Origin: Tubulanus polymorphus
Lineage: Eukaryota > Nemertea > Palaeonemertea > Tubulaniformes > Tubulanidae
Reading direction: 5' to 3'
NCBI RefSeq assembly: GCF_964204645.1
Contig: NC_134026.1
Span: forward strand, 4,712,001-4,776,000
DNA length: 64,000 nucleotides
Below are positions 48,501 to 59,357 of this stretch, piece by piece (within the stretch, counting starts at the first letter, position 1; every line of letters begins with the position of its first letter). Both the position numbers and the translations under genes were made by a program. The notes below the pieces were generated by a model. It was not told where the DNA came from. It saw only the letters and a program-made list of their open reading frames with translations, and did not search any database.

Positions 48501-50162
48501 CTGGCTTCACAGGTTATTGTCATGTTATCATCTCCCACATTCACAGGATCAATCCTTAGAATAGATCCACCAGGGATGTCGATGACCGAGAATGGGCTTG
48601 ACCTATGGTGAATATGAACATGTTTGGACCAATGGATCGTTGGCTTCGGATCTCCAGCAGCTTTGCACACGAACATAGCGAAATCTCCATCTTTCACCTT
48701 CTGATCTCGAGGAGCGAGTGTGATGGAAACTGAAGTATGATCACAACACAAAGGCAAAGATTATCATCCCCAGGACGACTGCGTAGATATCAAATAAATA
48801 TCTCCATGACACATCATTATATATCTTAGATAGGTTCTTTTGTAATTCTAGACCTAAGGTTACTGATTTAATATTGTTCGTTATATTTCAAGGCTTTGTG
48901 ATACGTATTCTTGGTGGGATGAATACCTTTCACTCGTATTTCAGCTACAGATTCAATTTCACCCAATGTCGAAGAAGCTACGCAAGTGTAATTCGCTGAT
49001 TTCTGTACATTCGTCAGCGTCAATACATTTCTGCCAACAGGAATTTCATCTTCATTCGTCAGTTCTTCAGAGCCCTTTCGCCATTTTACGAAGGGCATTG
49101 GCGATCCGATAGCAACACATGTTAAATTTACAGACTCTCCCGCAAGAACTTCTATGCTTTCTGGTTCGATTTTGAAACTAGGTGGAATCTTGCGTACTTT
49201 AAGAAAATTATTTCTGATAAGTAGAATATGATATCACATAATGAATACAATATTAGTCCTAATTTCCTTTTTAATGGATTAAAAAAATTCACATCAATCA
49301 AAACTAGAGGCGCCACATTAATTTGTGATTTATGAGTCTTTCATTTTATCCTAATAAGCTGTGAAATATGGGTATTTGAACGCACAAGAATAACGAATGC
49401 AAAATATATCAAAATTGACCTGAAAGAATTTTTTGTAGCGACAATGCCATTGATTCTGAGAAAATACGTGAATACGGCAGGCTTACCTCGAACATAAAGA
49501 TTTGCCGGGTAGGAAGTAGCTGTTCCTACACTGTTCTCTGCAATACACTGGTATTCACCATCATCCGATTCCTCGATCCGTTTTATTTGTAACGACCCTG
49601 CAACGGAAGGACATCGAGGCCTTTTCAATCTTAATTGATTTTAGACGACCCAACTTGCAATAACTTAGCACTCGTCTTAGCAGGCAAATTAAGCTTCTAT
49701 CAATAAGCATTCGAAAAGAAATTGCACAGATGACTCAGACGTATACCTGAATTAAGCAAAGTCAATCTTGGATCAGTCATATTGACAGGAATCCTATCTT
49801 TCAGCCAAGTAATCTGTGGTTTCGGGTTTCCTGTGGCTCGACATATCATCACCGTATTGCGGTATATTTCGACTGCTTTTAAGACTGGGTTCTCAGTGAT
49901 TTGTGGGAATGCTGGAATTAAGAGAACAATCAGTGACGACAGCTAACAATGATAAAAGGCATATTGGTTTATTCGAGGCAAGCAATAGGCCTAGGTCGTA
50001 AAGCTCTTCTATTTACTGGCCAAAATATTCTATAAAGGCAGGAACGGGTCTTAAATGAACTGATTTTAATGTCACTGATTTAACAGAATCAAACTCACAG
50101 TCGTCGGTATTTGTCGACGTAACCACCATCAACAAGACAGCGAGTAGAACCGATCTGATCAT
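42403..50162 (-). CDS. Secreted protein with 14 LAR-type Ig domains, 1389 aa
   Basis: The minus-strand ATG at 50162 opens a signal-peptide exon (50162-50099, hydrophobic LLAVLLMVV). Exons that follow: 49911-49747, 49597-49487, 49196-48927, 48729-48439, 48315-48139, 48046-47936; the same six shifted by 2303 (47608-47444 to 45743-45633); 45290-45021, 44832-44542, 44437-44261, 44169-44059; 43909-43640, 43451-43161, 43059-42883, 42786-42676; 42560-42403 (stop). The sum is 4170 nt in one frame, and every intron is phase 1. Domains match Ig1 ([14 protein letters not shown]), Ig2 ([10 protein letters not shown] ... YPANLYVR) and Ig3 ([30 protein letters not shown]) of LAR-family receptor tyrosine phosphatases. 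Order: 2-3-1-2, 2-3-1-2, 3-1-2, 3-1-2, partial 3. There are no FN3 repeats, transmembrane helix or phosphatase domain, so it is probably secreted. It may be a soluble adhesion molecule or decoy of LAR ligands (inference). Confidence 0.88.
42676..43909 (-). repeat. Ig3-Ig1-Ig2 tandem unit D
   Basis: Four exons (43909-43640, 43451-43161, 43059-42883, 42786-42676) repeated from the unit at 44059-45290 with a shift of about 1380 bases. The intron between the Ig1 and Ig2 exons is almost identical in the two units, so the duplication or a conversion event is fairly recent. Confidence 0.85.
44059..45290 (-). repeat. Ig3-Ig1-Ig2 tandem unit C
   Basis: Partner of the unit at 42676-43909. The Ig1 exon differs by only a few residues (for example GGP against GGS), while the Ig3 exon is more diverged ([18 protein letters not shown] against [18 protein letters not shown]). 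Exon boundaries and phases are the same. Confidence 0.85.
45418..47698 (-). repeat. 2.3-kb tandem duplication, copy B (Ig2-Ig3-Ig1-Ig2)
   Basis: Matches 47721-50000 base for base with a shift of 2303, introns included. The one difference I noticed is 45997 a against 48300 g, which changes Phe to Ser in the Ig2 exon. The junction between copies is a short 'gattggattggtctaggtct' filler at about 47699-47720. Confidence 0.93.
47721..50000 (-). repeat. 2.3-kb tandem duplication, copy A (Ig2-Ig3-Ig1-Ig2)
   Basis: Proximal copy, directly after the signal-peptide exon. It carries exons 49911-49747 to 48046-47936. The near-identity with copy B makes it either a very recent expansion or an assembly artefact from two haplotypes; the phase 1 junction between the copies is open in frame. 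Confidence 0.93.
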
Positions 50163-50953
50163 TTCTCGAGCACTTTTCAACCGGCGATATCTATGTAAAA
50201 TGAAACATATTCGCTAATATATCATAGGCTTAAACGTAATATCAGTTACTTCTGGCATGATAAAACAGATTTGATACCTACCCCCTCCAATACTCATTCA
50301 GCAATGCCAACTACACAATGTACTGATCGTGTTTTGCATGATATTTATTTGTACGAAGTCATAACGAATATGGCTAATGTGTTTGTACGAAACCAATTTC
50401 ACAATGGTTTTAGCAAATTACACATGATATGACTGTTGTCCTAGTTATTAGATTCATCATGAAATATCGCAAAAACGACTATTTTCTAAAAAAGAGCTCT
50501 GATTGAGTAGATATCGTTGTATGGAGAGAAGAATTGAACAATACCATGCCCCAAATATGCGAAATGAAAATGGGAGTTACAAGTAGAAGTAAACACTTGC
50601 TTTCTGGTACAGTATTTTCTATTTCTTACAAGCACACGATCGATTTGCCGTGCACGAATTCTTGGTCAAAAATAGATTTTTGGGCATTGATGATTGAGAG
50701 CCAATTAATGACCGTGACCTAACAGTGTCTAGGCGCGATGATCGTTGATTACATGTTTGTATCGGCTAATTCGTGCTCATGCTCGCCGATGTTGTTATTA
50801 CTCATTGTTACTAATTAGTTGTTTGTGCAAATGACTGCTCTTGTTTTAGTTTAAAGAATGGACGCAGTATCTGTTGATGACGCATTACGACCGTTTTTGT
50901 GCAACGATCAAACTAACTGTTGAGAAAATCCGACACCCGCTGTTAAACGAAAG
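50163..50953. other. Divergent promoter region between the Ig-array gene and the 308-aa ORF
   Basis: 790 bp separating two head-to-head start codons. No TATA box in a convincing position on either strand and no conserved exon seen. Presumably holds both promoters and 5' UTRs. Confidence 0.4.
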
Positions 50954-51880
50954 ATGGCAACAACGTCCACGCCGAACAGTTCGAAGAAATCATTCCATTT
51001 CCCGCTGTTGAAGCGTTTCAAACGTAAGAAATCTACCGCAGTTCTGGAGCAGCAGCAGTGTAGGAACTTTGCGGGATCTTGTGAAAGTATCAGTTCGTTT
51101 GATTTGGCCATATCTTCGCCTGCGTCACTGAAAAACGCCCAAAACGTCAGGGTAATGGAAACTAATGATGTAAGTGTGGTGCTGCTCGATGAACCACACT
51201 CACCTGGAATAAATTCTCACGGTCAACAAATGATAACACCAAAGATGTTCCGGATATTTGCAGCTGGTAAACGCTCCGGGATGAATTCGAAAAGTCGACT
51301 TACCGAACTTCTGGCATCAACTGAAAAAAAGCCGAGTGTATCGAAAGTCGACTACCAAAGAAATCTTTCGATGGATGTGGACGAAAATATTCAAGCTTCC
51401 GCATCATTCGAACAAAAGTATTCTATAACGGATATAAAATGTGAAATGCAAAAGAAAAAGTTCAACAAACTGCGAACGAAGTTGTCGAATTTAAAAGCGA
51501 AAGACCGCGCGATCGTAGAAAAGTTTAACGAACTTCGGCAAAAACGTGAAACACTTCGTCAACGGAATAAAAGTGTAGATTCACCGATAAGAGCGAGACC
51601 GTATCCCAGTCCGGCTCAACTCCGACAGAATTGGCACCAACAGCAGCGAGCACGGCGTTGTCGGTCTGGAAGTGACTTGTCGTTTGTGCTGCCATCAAAC
51701 TCCCCAATACGTTCGGATAAAGGCGACGTTTCGTCGAAATTGCGCAGATCAGTCACCGAATCAGTGATATTTTCTCCGATCAAAACAGACGCTGATGTCC
51801 AGTCATCACGCAAGGCATTCCGGCCTGCTTATAGACCCATTACAGTGATTAAGGATGGCATTAAATTGACTATATGTTGA
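50954..51880 (+). CDS. Intronless 308-aa basic protein with SP motifs and a coiled coil
   Basis: Uninterrupted ORF from ATG at 50954 to TGA at 51880, with AATAAA at about 51966. It begins with a basic patch (SSKKSFHFPLLKRFKRKKS), has a helical Lys/Arg/Glu-rich coiled-coil stretch (about residues 155-208) and three SPI(R/K) motifs (DSPIR, NSPIR, FSPIK) that look like proline-directed kinase sites. No signal peptide or membrane segment. Composition is less AT-driven than the flanks, and the length and nearby poly(A) signal support a real single-exon gene. No family recognised; a retrocopy origin is possible. It is head-to-head with the Ig-array gene. Confidence 0.65.
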   Translation: MATTSTPNSSKKSFHFPLLKRFKRKKSTAVLEQQQCRNFAGSCESISSFDLAISSPASLKNAQNVRVMETNDVSVVLLDEPHSPGINSHGQQMITPKMFRIFAAGKRSGMNSKSRLTELLASTEKKPSVSKVDYQRNLSMDVDENIQASASFEQKYSITDIKCEMQKKKFNKLRTKLSNLKAKDRAIVEKFNELRQKRETLRQRNKSVDSPIRARPYPSPAQLRQNWHQQQRARRCRSGSDLSFVLPSNSPIRSDKGDVSSKLRRSVTESVIFSPIKTDADVQSSRKAFRPAYRPITVIKDGIKLTIC

Positions 51881-54800
51881 ATAATGCTATGTTTGAACAA
51901 ATTTAATTTATTGAGGTACCACATAAAATGTATATAGACAATATAATACTTGTAATATGAAATACAATAAATTTTTCTATTTATGTTTGAATTTCTATTG
52001 TTGTTCACTCTGTAGATATTACGGACTCGAACCTACATTCTCGGCCAGCTCGAAGCTGCCATCTTTCGTCAAAAATATTCAACAACGCGGAAAAATGAAG
52101 CCGTTCAAACATTATTAATCGTGAATTTAGGGTCTTGTGACGATTAGCAGCTTGATTGGCACATTCATATCTTGTGGAGAATAAGGCTGCGCATCAAGAT
52201 GACAAGGAAGATGTAGCTTAGGTAAGCTTTTAAGCGTTTGTATTGTCTGTCAAATTTTGAAAAGAATGCCGAATGTGCACGCACCCGCATGGTTGCTGCT
52301 GCTGAAAGCTCAGCTCGCTTCGCAGGTGCCACGTGCGTGCCCGTAACGATGAACTGATTTTAACTCGGAGTCAAATTCAACTAACGACTGACCCTGGAAA
52401 TGGGTCCTGGTGTTCGTTGAATGATTTTTTGATATCATGGATCTATGCAGGCCCTTGGCCTTGCTGAGCTTTTCGTGGGGCTGTTCTATTTCAAGAAAAA
52501 ATGTTCACCCAGTCCTGGCAGTGGTTTGCCTCCACAGAGATCTCCGTCGCTCTACGATCCTCGTGTAACCAAATAATCTGTGGTACATCAGACACTAAGG
52601 TTCTTGGCGATGAAAAATGACCTTTTTCACCGTTAAAGGGGTACTTTATTATTGAAAAATAAAGATGAATATATGAATATATATGAAGTGCCTTAAGAAG
52701 TGCCCGGGTACCTAAATAAATCATTTGAGAATGGATGACTTGTCATTTTTTCAATAAAAAGAAACGTATCCAAATTTCGAAAAATTTTGACCAACATTTT
52801 TTACACTTAATCTTTGAAGGGCAATTTTAGGGGGTTCGTTCGCAATCCACCGAATCTCCCACGATGGTTTAACTAGAATGGTTTAGGAAGTTGTTTTTAC
52901 GCGCTAGGCATGACACTAGTTGTCGTGACCTCACTGTAAAACCAGAAATTATTTGCATCCTATGCTCACCTCATTCGACCCGATTTTCAAGGCAATAAAC
53001 GTAGGTTTACTATACGCTATAGTATCTCAGGTTTAATAGTCAATGTATTCGGTTTACCCGATAGACGCACCACGTGGAAATGCATATAAAATTGCCGATA
53101 GGGTATATGGGTGTGGTCACGAAGACATTTGCCTTAAGCGTTATTTATTGGCACCGGTTGTAGATAATTAAATTACCTTTTCTGAAAAATATTACTATAT
53201 TCTGTTGATTTTAGTAGGCCTACAAAGTCATAAAATTTGAAATCAAAATTCTGTGTGTATCTTGAGAAGAATTCGTTCCAAATTTCGTATGTGTTAGAAA
53301 AATGTGTATGAGATACAAACACATGTAGAATTATTGCCTTCCGATTCATTTTCTATATGTAATAGCCCAAATAATGAAATGAAATCCATTTGCATTCATA
53401 TTTGTATTTCAGTTAGTAATGAGCAATTATTACTAATTGGAGCTCAAGGAGGAGCGATTAAACATGTTTTCTACAGTACACGTCTCTGAACCTGTTCCCT
53501 CTCCTCGCTTTCCAGCCATGATTACATGATTTCCAATACGAAATGTTATAAACGCGTCATGATTTACATGACGACTCTAAGCACTGGACCGGTTATGATT
53601 TAAAAGTTTAGTTCATGGATGGTTGGCGGCACGATCACAAAAGGATGGTTGCTTGGCAACAGCATCTTCGGGTAAATGAAGCTCTGTGTAATACACAAAT
53701 ATCGCATTCAAGCATTCAAGCATTGATATGGTTCAATTCTATTAATACATTGAAGCCTTTGTTTAGGCTCAATGGCAGGACTACACCTATCATTTGAAGG
53801 GGGGGGGCAGAGAAACCCTAAAAAGGCAGTCAGCCCACCTTAAGTCGGACATCAATAGGCCTATAACCATTCTTATCATCGGCCTTTACAAAAACTCAAC
53901 TTTACAATAAACAACTACGGGCAACTGATCCCTAATGATTATAGTTGAATCGTATCAAATGAAATGAATAATCTTAAGAAGTTATGATCAAACATTCACT
54001 GAAATCTTTATCAAAGAGGTCGAATCTTACAGATTAAGAATCATATGGCTCGCTCGAGATGCCTGGGTATTACACATTAACGACAGTTCTATGATGACTA
54101 CATCGCTCACTCATCAAATTATAATGTATAAATTCAATCTATATCTCGCGGATTGAGTGTAATGTCATTTTACTGCTCGGCTTTCTTGACGAGTTGTAAA
54201 TTTACTTGTAAGCGACGACGATGAAGCAAAATCATGGACTATAAACTTCGTATTATAGACCACGATTTAACCGGTACCTCGCACCACCTATGAACATAAT
54301 TATCAGCCTAGCATCTTACCGTCCTCGCCTCGTGAGGACTGTACGACAAGAGCATTGAGATTTACACTCGATAAAGTATCACCAATACTTACGTCTTCCA
54401 CTCAAGCAAAATTTCCAATTTACTGGAGGCTAGAAACCTTTTTTAACCTGGATGAGAGGCGTGTTTAAAGTATACACAAAATACATGTTTCAGTCAATGA
54501 CTTTTTTAAATACATGTAATCGCCGTCAATATTCCAGTGTTTACATCATCTTGTAGAACATCGTTTCAGACGTCGAATACAGAAAAACAATGCTTTTGAT
54601 TTCGTCTTCATTATTAATTCACGATGAAAATTCCGTTTCAAATATTTCCACTCGAGGTTCAGTTGAAACGGTCCTTTGATTTGCCGAAAGCGAAGTCAAG
54701 TGATAAAACGCTTTTCAGCGTCGATGTGTGTCGACGTTGCTTCTATATCTGATAAACGAATGCCGTTCAACCCGGTTGAAAATAAGTTTCCATTAAAAGA

Positions 54801-55915
54801 TGTCGGTGAATTTTCTCGCAGTTCAATCACTCCCCGTTTCCTTCTTTGGAACGAATGTTCATTTTTGCCTCTTAAAATATTTACAACTCCACGCGGTTGG
54901 AGAATAATTCATTTCATCAATTTTCTACGAAAATACACGAAGTGAATGAACCTTTAAGAAGGTATTTTATTAGTGCGTTAACCTTTCTGTGACATTCACT
55001 GGAAATAGAAAACTAAATCCATTTTTCATTTACACTCATTAAATTTCTTCAACAATCCTTTTTCATTTCTTTTTAATAACCTTTGTTAATACCCTCAACC
55101 CATTGAAAGCCACACAGGGCTTTATCAGCGGGTTCCCAATTGGGAAGAAACCAGAACCTTCGACCAGGAAACTCTGTCGCCATCAGGATTCGAAACCGTG
55201 GACCCATGCTTCAACAATTCCAAAGGTATACAATGATTATATTTTTCTTACACAACAATTAGTCTCAAAGGCAATGTCCGTTTTGGAATTTTCCACAACT
55301 GATGCTATTAGTCGGGTATATTCTACGGATTTGAAGATTACAGAGATTTCGACTTAAAAAATTACCGGGTATTAATCACTGAGATCAGCGGTGACAGCGT
55401 AATGCTAGCTAGTATTGTGACATTTAATTTATCATCGCACACACACGGAAAATCACAGATGAAATGTCGCAAGCCGTGTAAAGTAGATACGGCTACAATC
55501 TTCTCGATGATTGAGCAAAAAAGGCTGACGGCAGCTTTATTCTACTCGTAAGCACGAAAATGATCTCGTCACAAAACGTCCAAAAAAAAAATCGTATACG
55601 GATTTTTCCTCAGCAATAATCGCGATGGGTTTTTTTGTAAGGTGAGTAACCGTGTGATGAGGCAATGTCTAGAATGGTTTTTTTCACGGGTGACTGTATT
55701 CAACACCTTTAACATATTTTGATAATATGAACCTATCCCGTTCACATCCAGCGGGTTTTACTTAACTATCGTGAACAAATTGTGCATCAATTTTCGAATT
55801 CATTTTTCTATTGACGATCTACGTATTGTAACGAGAACATTCAGTAATTAGTGCAAAAAAGTTTGAACATTAAAGATCCCACTCAGGAGTTAGGCTAATT
55901 AGGGAGGACCCCCTG

Positions 55916-56104
55916 GGCTAATAAAGAATGATACCTTGTTTCTCCGCATTGAAATTTGTAATCAGTTCATTTCTATAGCTGCCGGGTCTGTTATGGTTAG
56001 CCTTATAATGATTTAAAGAAGGTTATGTACAAGGTAGACTGGCGGCCGGCCGGGTCAACTTTTAAGCTCAGCAGATATGAGAAACGAGGTATCATTTTTA
56101 GCCT
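55916..56104. mobile_element. Palindromic MITE, 'accttgtttctccgc' family, copy 2
   Basis: Ends 'gataccttgtttctccgc' and 'gagaaacgaggtatc' with outer 'ggcta'/'tagcc' match the copy at 28594-28769. The interior words 'tgctgagctt' and 'gacccggccggccg' appear in reverse orientation relative to that copy. Confidence 0.75.
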
Positions 56105-58809
56105 TATCATTCTGGCTAATTACTCCACATCTCATAGAGTACTAGATTACTTGAAGCCGTATTGAATCCACTGGAATAAAACTCCGTTACCGATGAAATC
56201 CTTTTGGCGTGGACAATCCAGATTATACGTAAAGGCCTGCATTTAGTATTTTTTTGCGCTTCGCAAATGTTCGTAGTTCTTACGCTTTAACTAGAACAGT
56301 ACTGACAGTAACGGCTTAGACGAATTCAGCGCATTTTCCTATTTGTATATGGAGGGATGCATTTAGCTGATTGTCTGTGACCGGATGATATTAATGTCTC
56401 CTGCATCGTAAATGCGACTGTTCGAAAAGAGGCGATGACGGAATAGAACGAGATGCATATCGTGCAAATGGAAGAAAAACCGTCGTCTTGTGCCAGCATT
56501 ACGTAACTCGGAATTGATTCCGAGATGAAATAATCGCGCTGACTGTCTTCGGTTTGCTGATAAATCTGGTTGAGTAACCACGTTAAAGCGTTCGATTTGG
56601 TGTATAGTATACTTAAATGGATAGCGTACATGACAATGACTGTAATTTATTAACTAATGAAAACCGCCTCCTTTTTCTGTTGAAAATATCGAGAGAAATG
56701 ATTACAAAATCTTCGTAGTCGATGGACATTCGTCGAAGGTTCATCTTCAGTATAAAATCGAAGAATAGAACATGTTTCGGTGAAATCAGGCGTGCTCGTG
56801 ACATTGACAGGGTCCCATAAAAATACAAATATAGCCTAATCGAGGGCTGTCTTTTTTCCCAGTATAATGGTATATACATGTATATATAAGTAGGGGTTTT
56901 CTTCTCCTTTCGTATATTCATGTACATGAATAATTTTTGTGCAAGGAGTTGCTCTCAGAATATCCGAACTATGATGCACAATCGTCGAGACTATATGGCG
57001 AGGAGGTCACGACGTACGATCCTCGAGCCCGTTTGTTTTTTGCACGAAGTGACCGGTTGCATCGATGATGGTGATGCCGTGTGTTCAACGATGTCGCTTA
57101 TCGCGAACTCGATGCGGTTACGATCTCTACTGTGCATTCTGCGCCTTTCCACTGCTGCTGCTAATGCTGCCGCTGCTGCGTCGAATTCACGTGTTCATGA
57201 TGGCGACGAGGACAGTGTTTATACTTGCGCGTCTTCGCCTTATCAATGCAGCCGACTGTGTAATGAAATTTGCAACGAATTCACTCACCCGTGTTCACGG
57301 GGCCTTATCTGATCTAGTCGTCCGATCTCACCATACGCCCGTTACATAAATAGGCAATGATAAAACGGGCGGTTGGTTTGTGTATATCGTGATAATGAAT
57401 GAACAACGGAGAGCGGTAACGAAACATGAAATTCGAGTTTCGTATTTTCATCTCTCGTATTTTCAATTCTATCATATTGGTTATCATTTCAGTCAATTTG
57501 ACATACGATTCACTCCCAGACTTCTAGATTTCCCGATTTGAACCGTGAATCGGTGCACCGAGATTCCATCGCTGTCCGAGATATAGAGATCCGACCTGGA
57601 CCCGCTTTCACAAAAAGATTAATTGAATTCGTCAAATCGATCTAACTTTTTCTAGTTGAATTTCAAACCAGTTTAACTATAGAGTTTAAATCTTAAATCG
57701 ATTATGGATTTAAACTTTATTGTGAAACCTGGTCAAGCCTGGACCAGGGACTGTATTCTAAATCTTTTATCGCGTGTATCTGTTCTACATCACGTATTAA
57801 TAAAATTTTTCATAATAAAAATCATTGACTTTCGTCAGGTTTTTTTTAGTAAGAATGCTCGCGTGCACTTCTGACAGGTATCTGTAGTGACGTGTATCCA
57901 TTAGCTTGGATGCAATGAGAATTACACTAAATCTAATTGAGTGTGTACATCACCGCGCGCATGTGGGTTGTCATTATCTACAGTGGGTGTAATCAGGATA
58001 TGCCGCGCAAATCCGGATTAAACGCTGAAATTAAGAAGTGACATTCTCAGATTTGAATTCACCACGGCGACTGTCTAACGCAGATTTGAATTTGCATTAC
58101 ACAGATATCTCGTTGATGAAGAAGGGGTGCAGAGACATTTTTATCGTGAATATCTGTCGACAGGCTGATATGCATTTTAATGGCTCTTCTACCACCTGCT
58201 CGGTGGATTCCGAGCTGAAATCATATTCAATTTTAGAAAATCTAGTCCAATTTCTATTCACAGCTATGGCTCGTTATAATTTTAATACGAAATTCTAATT
58301 TCAAACTGAAACATCTAATATAAATCTACTTTTTGCCATCATTTATATTTCGAGTATGCCTGCAAGGAGTCATTGTCGTGAAATCGAAGGATACCGTTGA
58401 TAATGTGAAACGAATCGACTCGTATTACCATAAGTATCTATAATACCATTTTTACCTAATTGATAATTCTAGAAAATGCTGGAATGATTTTGTTCAATTT
58501 CTATTTTCTTGCGATGGCTTGATGCATGTATTCAATAGAAAAAATAAGCTACCCGTTGACTTGTGACTAATGACGTAAATGTCAGCATTGAAGAAATTCA
58601 TGAAACATGATACATTGTCTGTCATCTGGCTTTTAACATGATTGCGCTGTGGACTGTGTCTTTGGAAAGTTGATATCAGAGAGCTGACATCGAGCTATCT
58701 TCGATATATTTTTGATCTGCTCTTTTCTCGTTTCATCCACGCCGCAGCGATCTATTCACTGGCTGAAATAGCTGTGATTCGTTGCGCCTAGATCGACAAC
58801 AAATTGCTG

Positions 58810-58811
<2 letters not shown>

Positions 58812-58890
<79 letters not shown>

Positions 58891-58969
58891 GTACGTACGT
58901 ATATATATATACGTACGTACGTACGTACGTACGTACGTACGTACGTACGTACGTACGTACATACATACA

Positions 58970-58997
<28 letters not shown>
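58812..58997. repeat. Compound (TA)n-(TACG)n-(TACA)n microsatellite
   Basis: About 75 bp of TA repeats pass into cgta tetranucleotides and then into cata tetranucleotides. The Tyr/Ile/Thr/Val-repeat ORFs on both strands are artefacts of this tract. Confidence 0.97.
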
Positions 58998-59002
<5 letters not shown>

Positions 59003-59205
59003 TCGTATTCCTTGCTAATCAGTTTCGTATATCTCTTAAATCTAAGTCGTCCGATGTTCGTTCGTGGACTGTGGACGACCGCTATCCCGATCGCAGACGG
59101 TTTAGGATTTCGAAACAATTCTTCGGTTCATTGGTACGTTACCTACTTAACATGTGTATATATGTTTAGATATACATATACATACACTCCACACTTTTCT
59201 TGTTC

Positions 59206-59357
59206 AGGGCCGTATTTAGGAGGAGGGGGGACTTGCATCCCAGAAATTTTGGAAAAGTGCCCTTTTTGCAAATATTATTGTTATATCCAGTACAACTGCC
59301 CTTTTTCGGATATTTCTGACCCCCTTCCCCTAACTCAAATGCTTGGTACGGCCCTGA
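59206..59357. mobile_element. MITE with CAGGGCCGTA ends, copy 1
   Basis: Starts cagggccgtatttag and ends tggtacggccctg. The inverted ends share CAGGGCCGTA. The interior is short and G- or C-rich near the ends. No ORF of note. Confidence 0.65.

Noticed and set aside
56920-57349. Overlapping 94- and 130-residue ORFs with Ala/Leu runs
   Set aside because: Both arise from one GCT/GCC-rich tract in different frames; no acceptor or donor sites frame them and no family is recognisable.
58733-59169. Tyr/Ile/Val/Thr-repeat ORFs on both strands
   Set aside because: Direct translations of the TA/TACG/TACA microsatellite.
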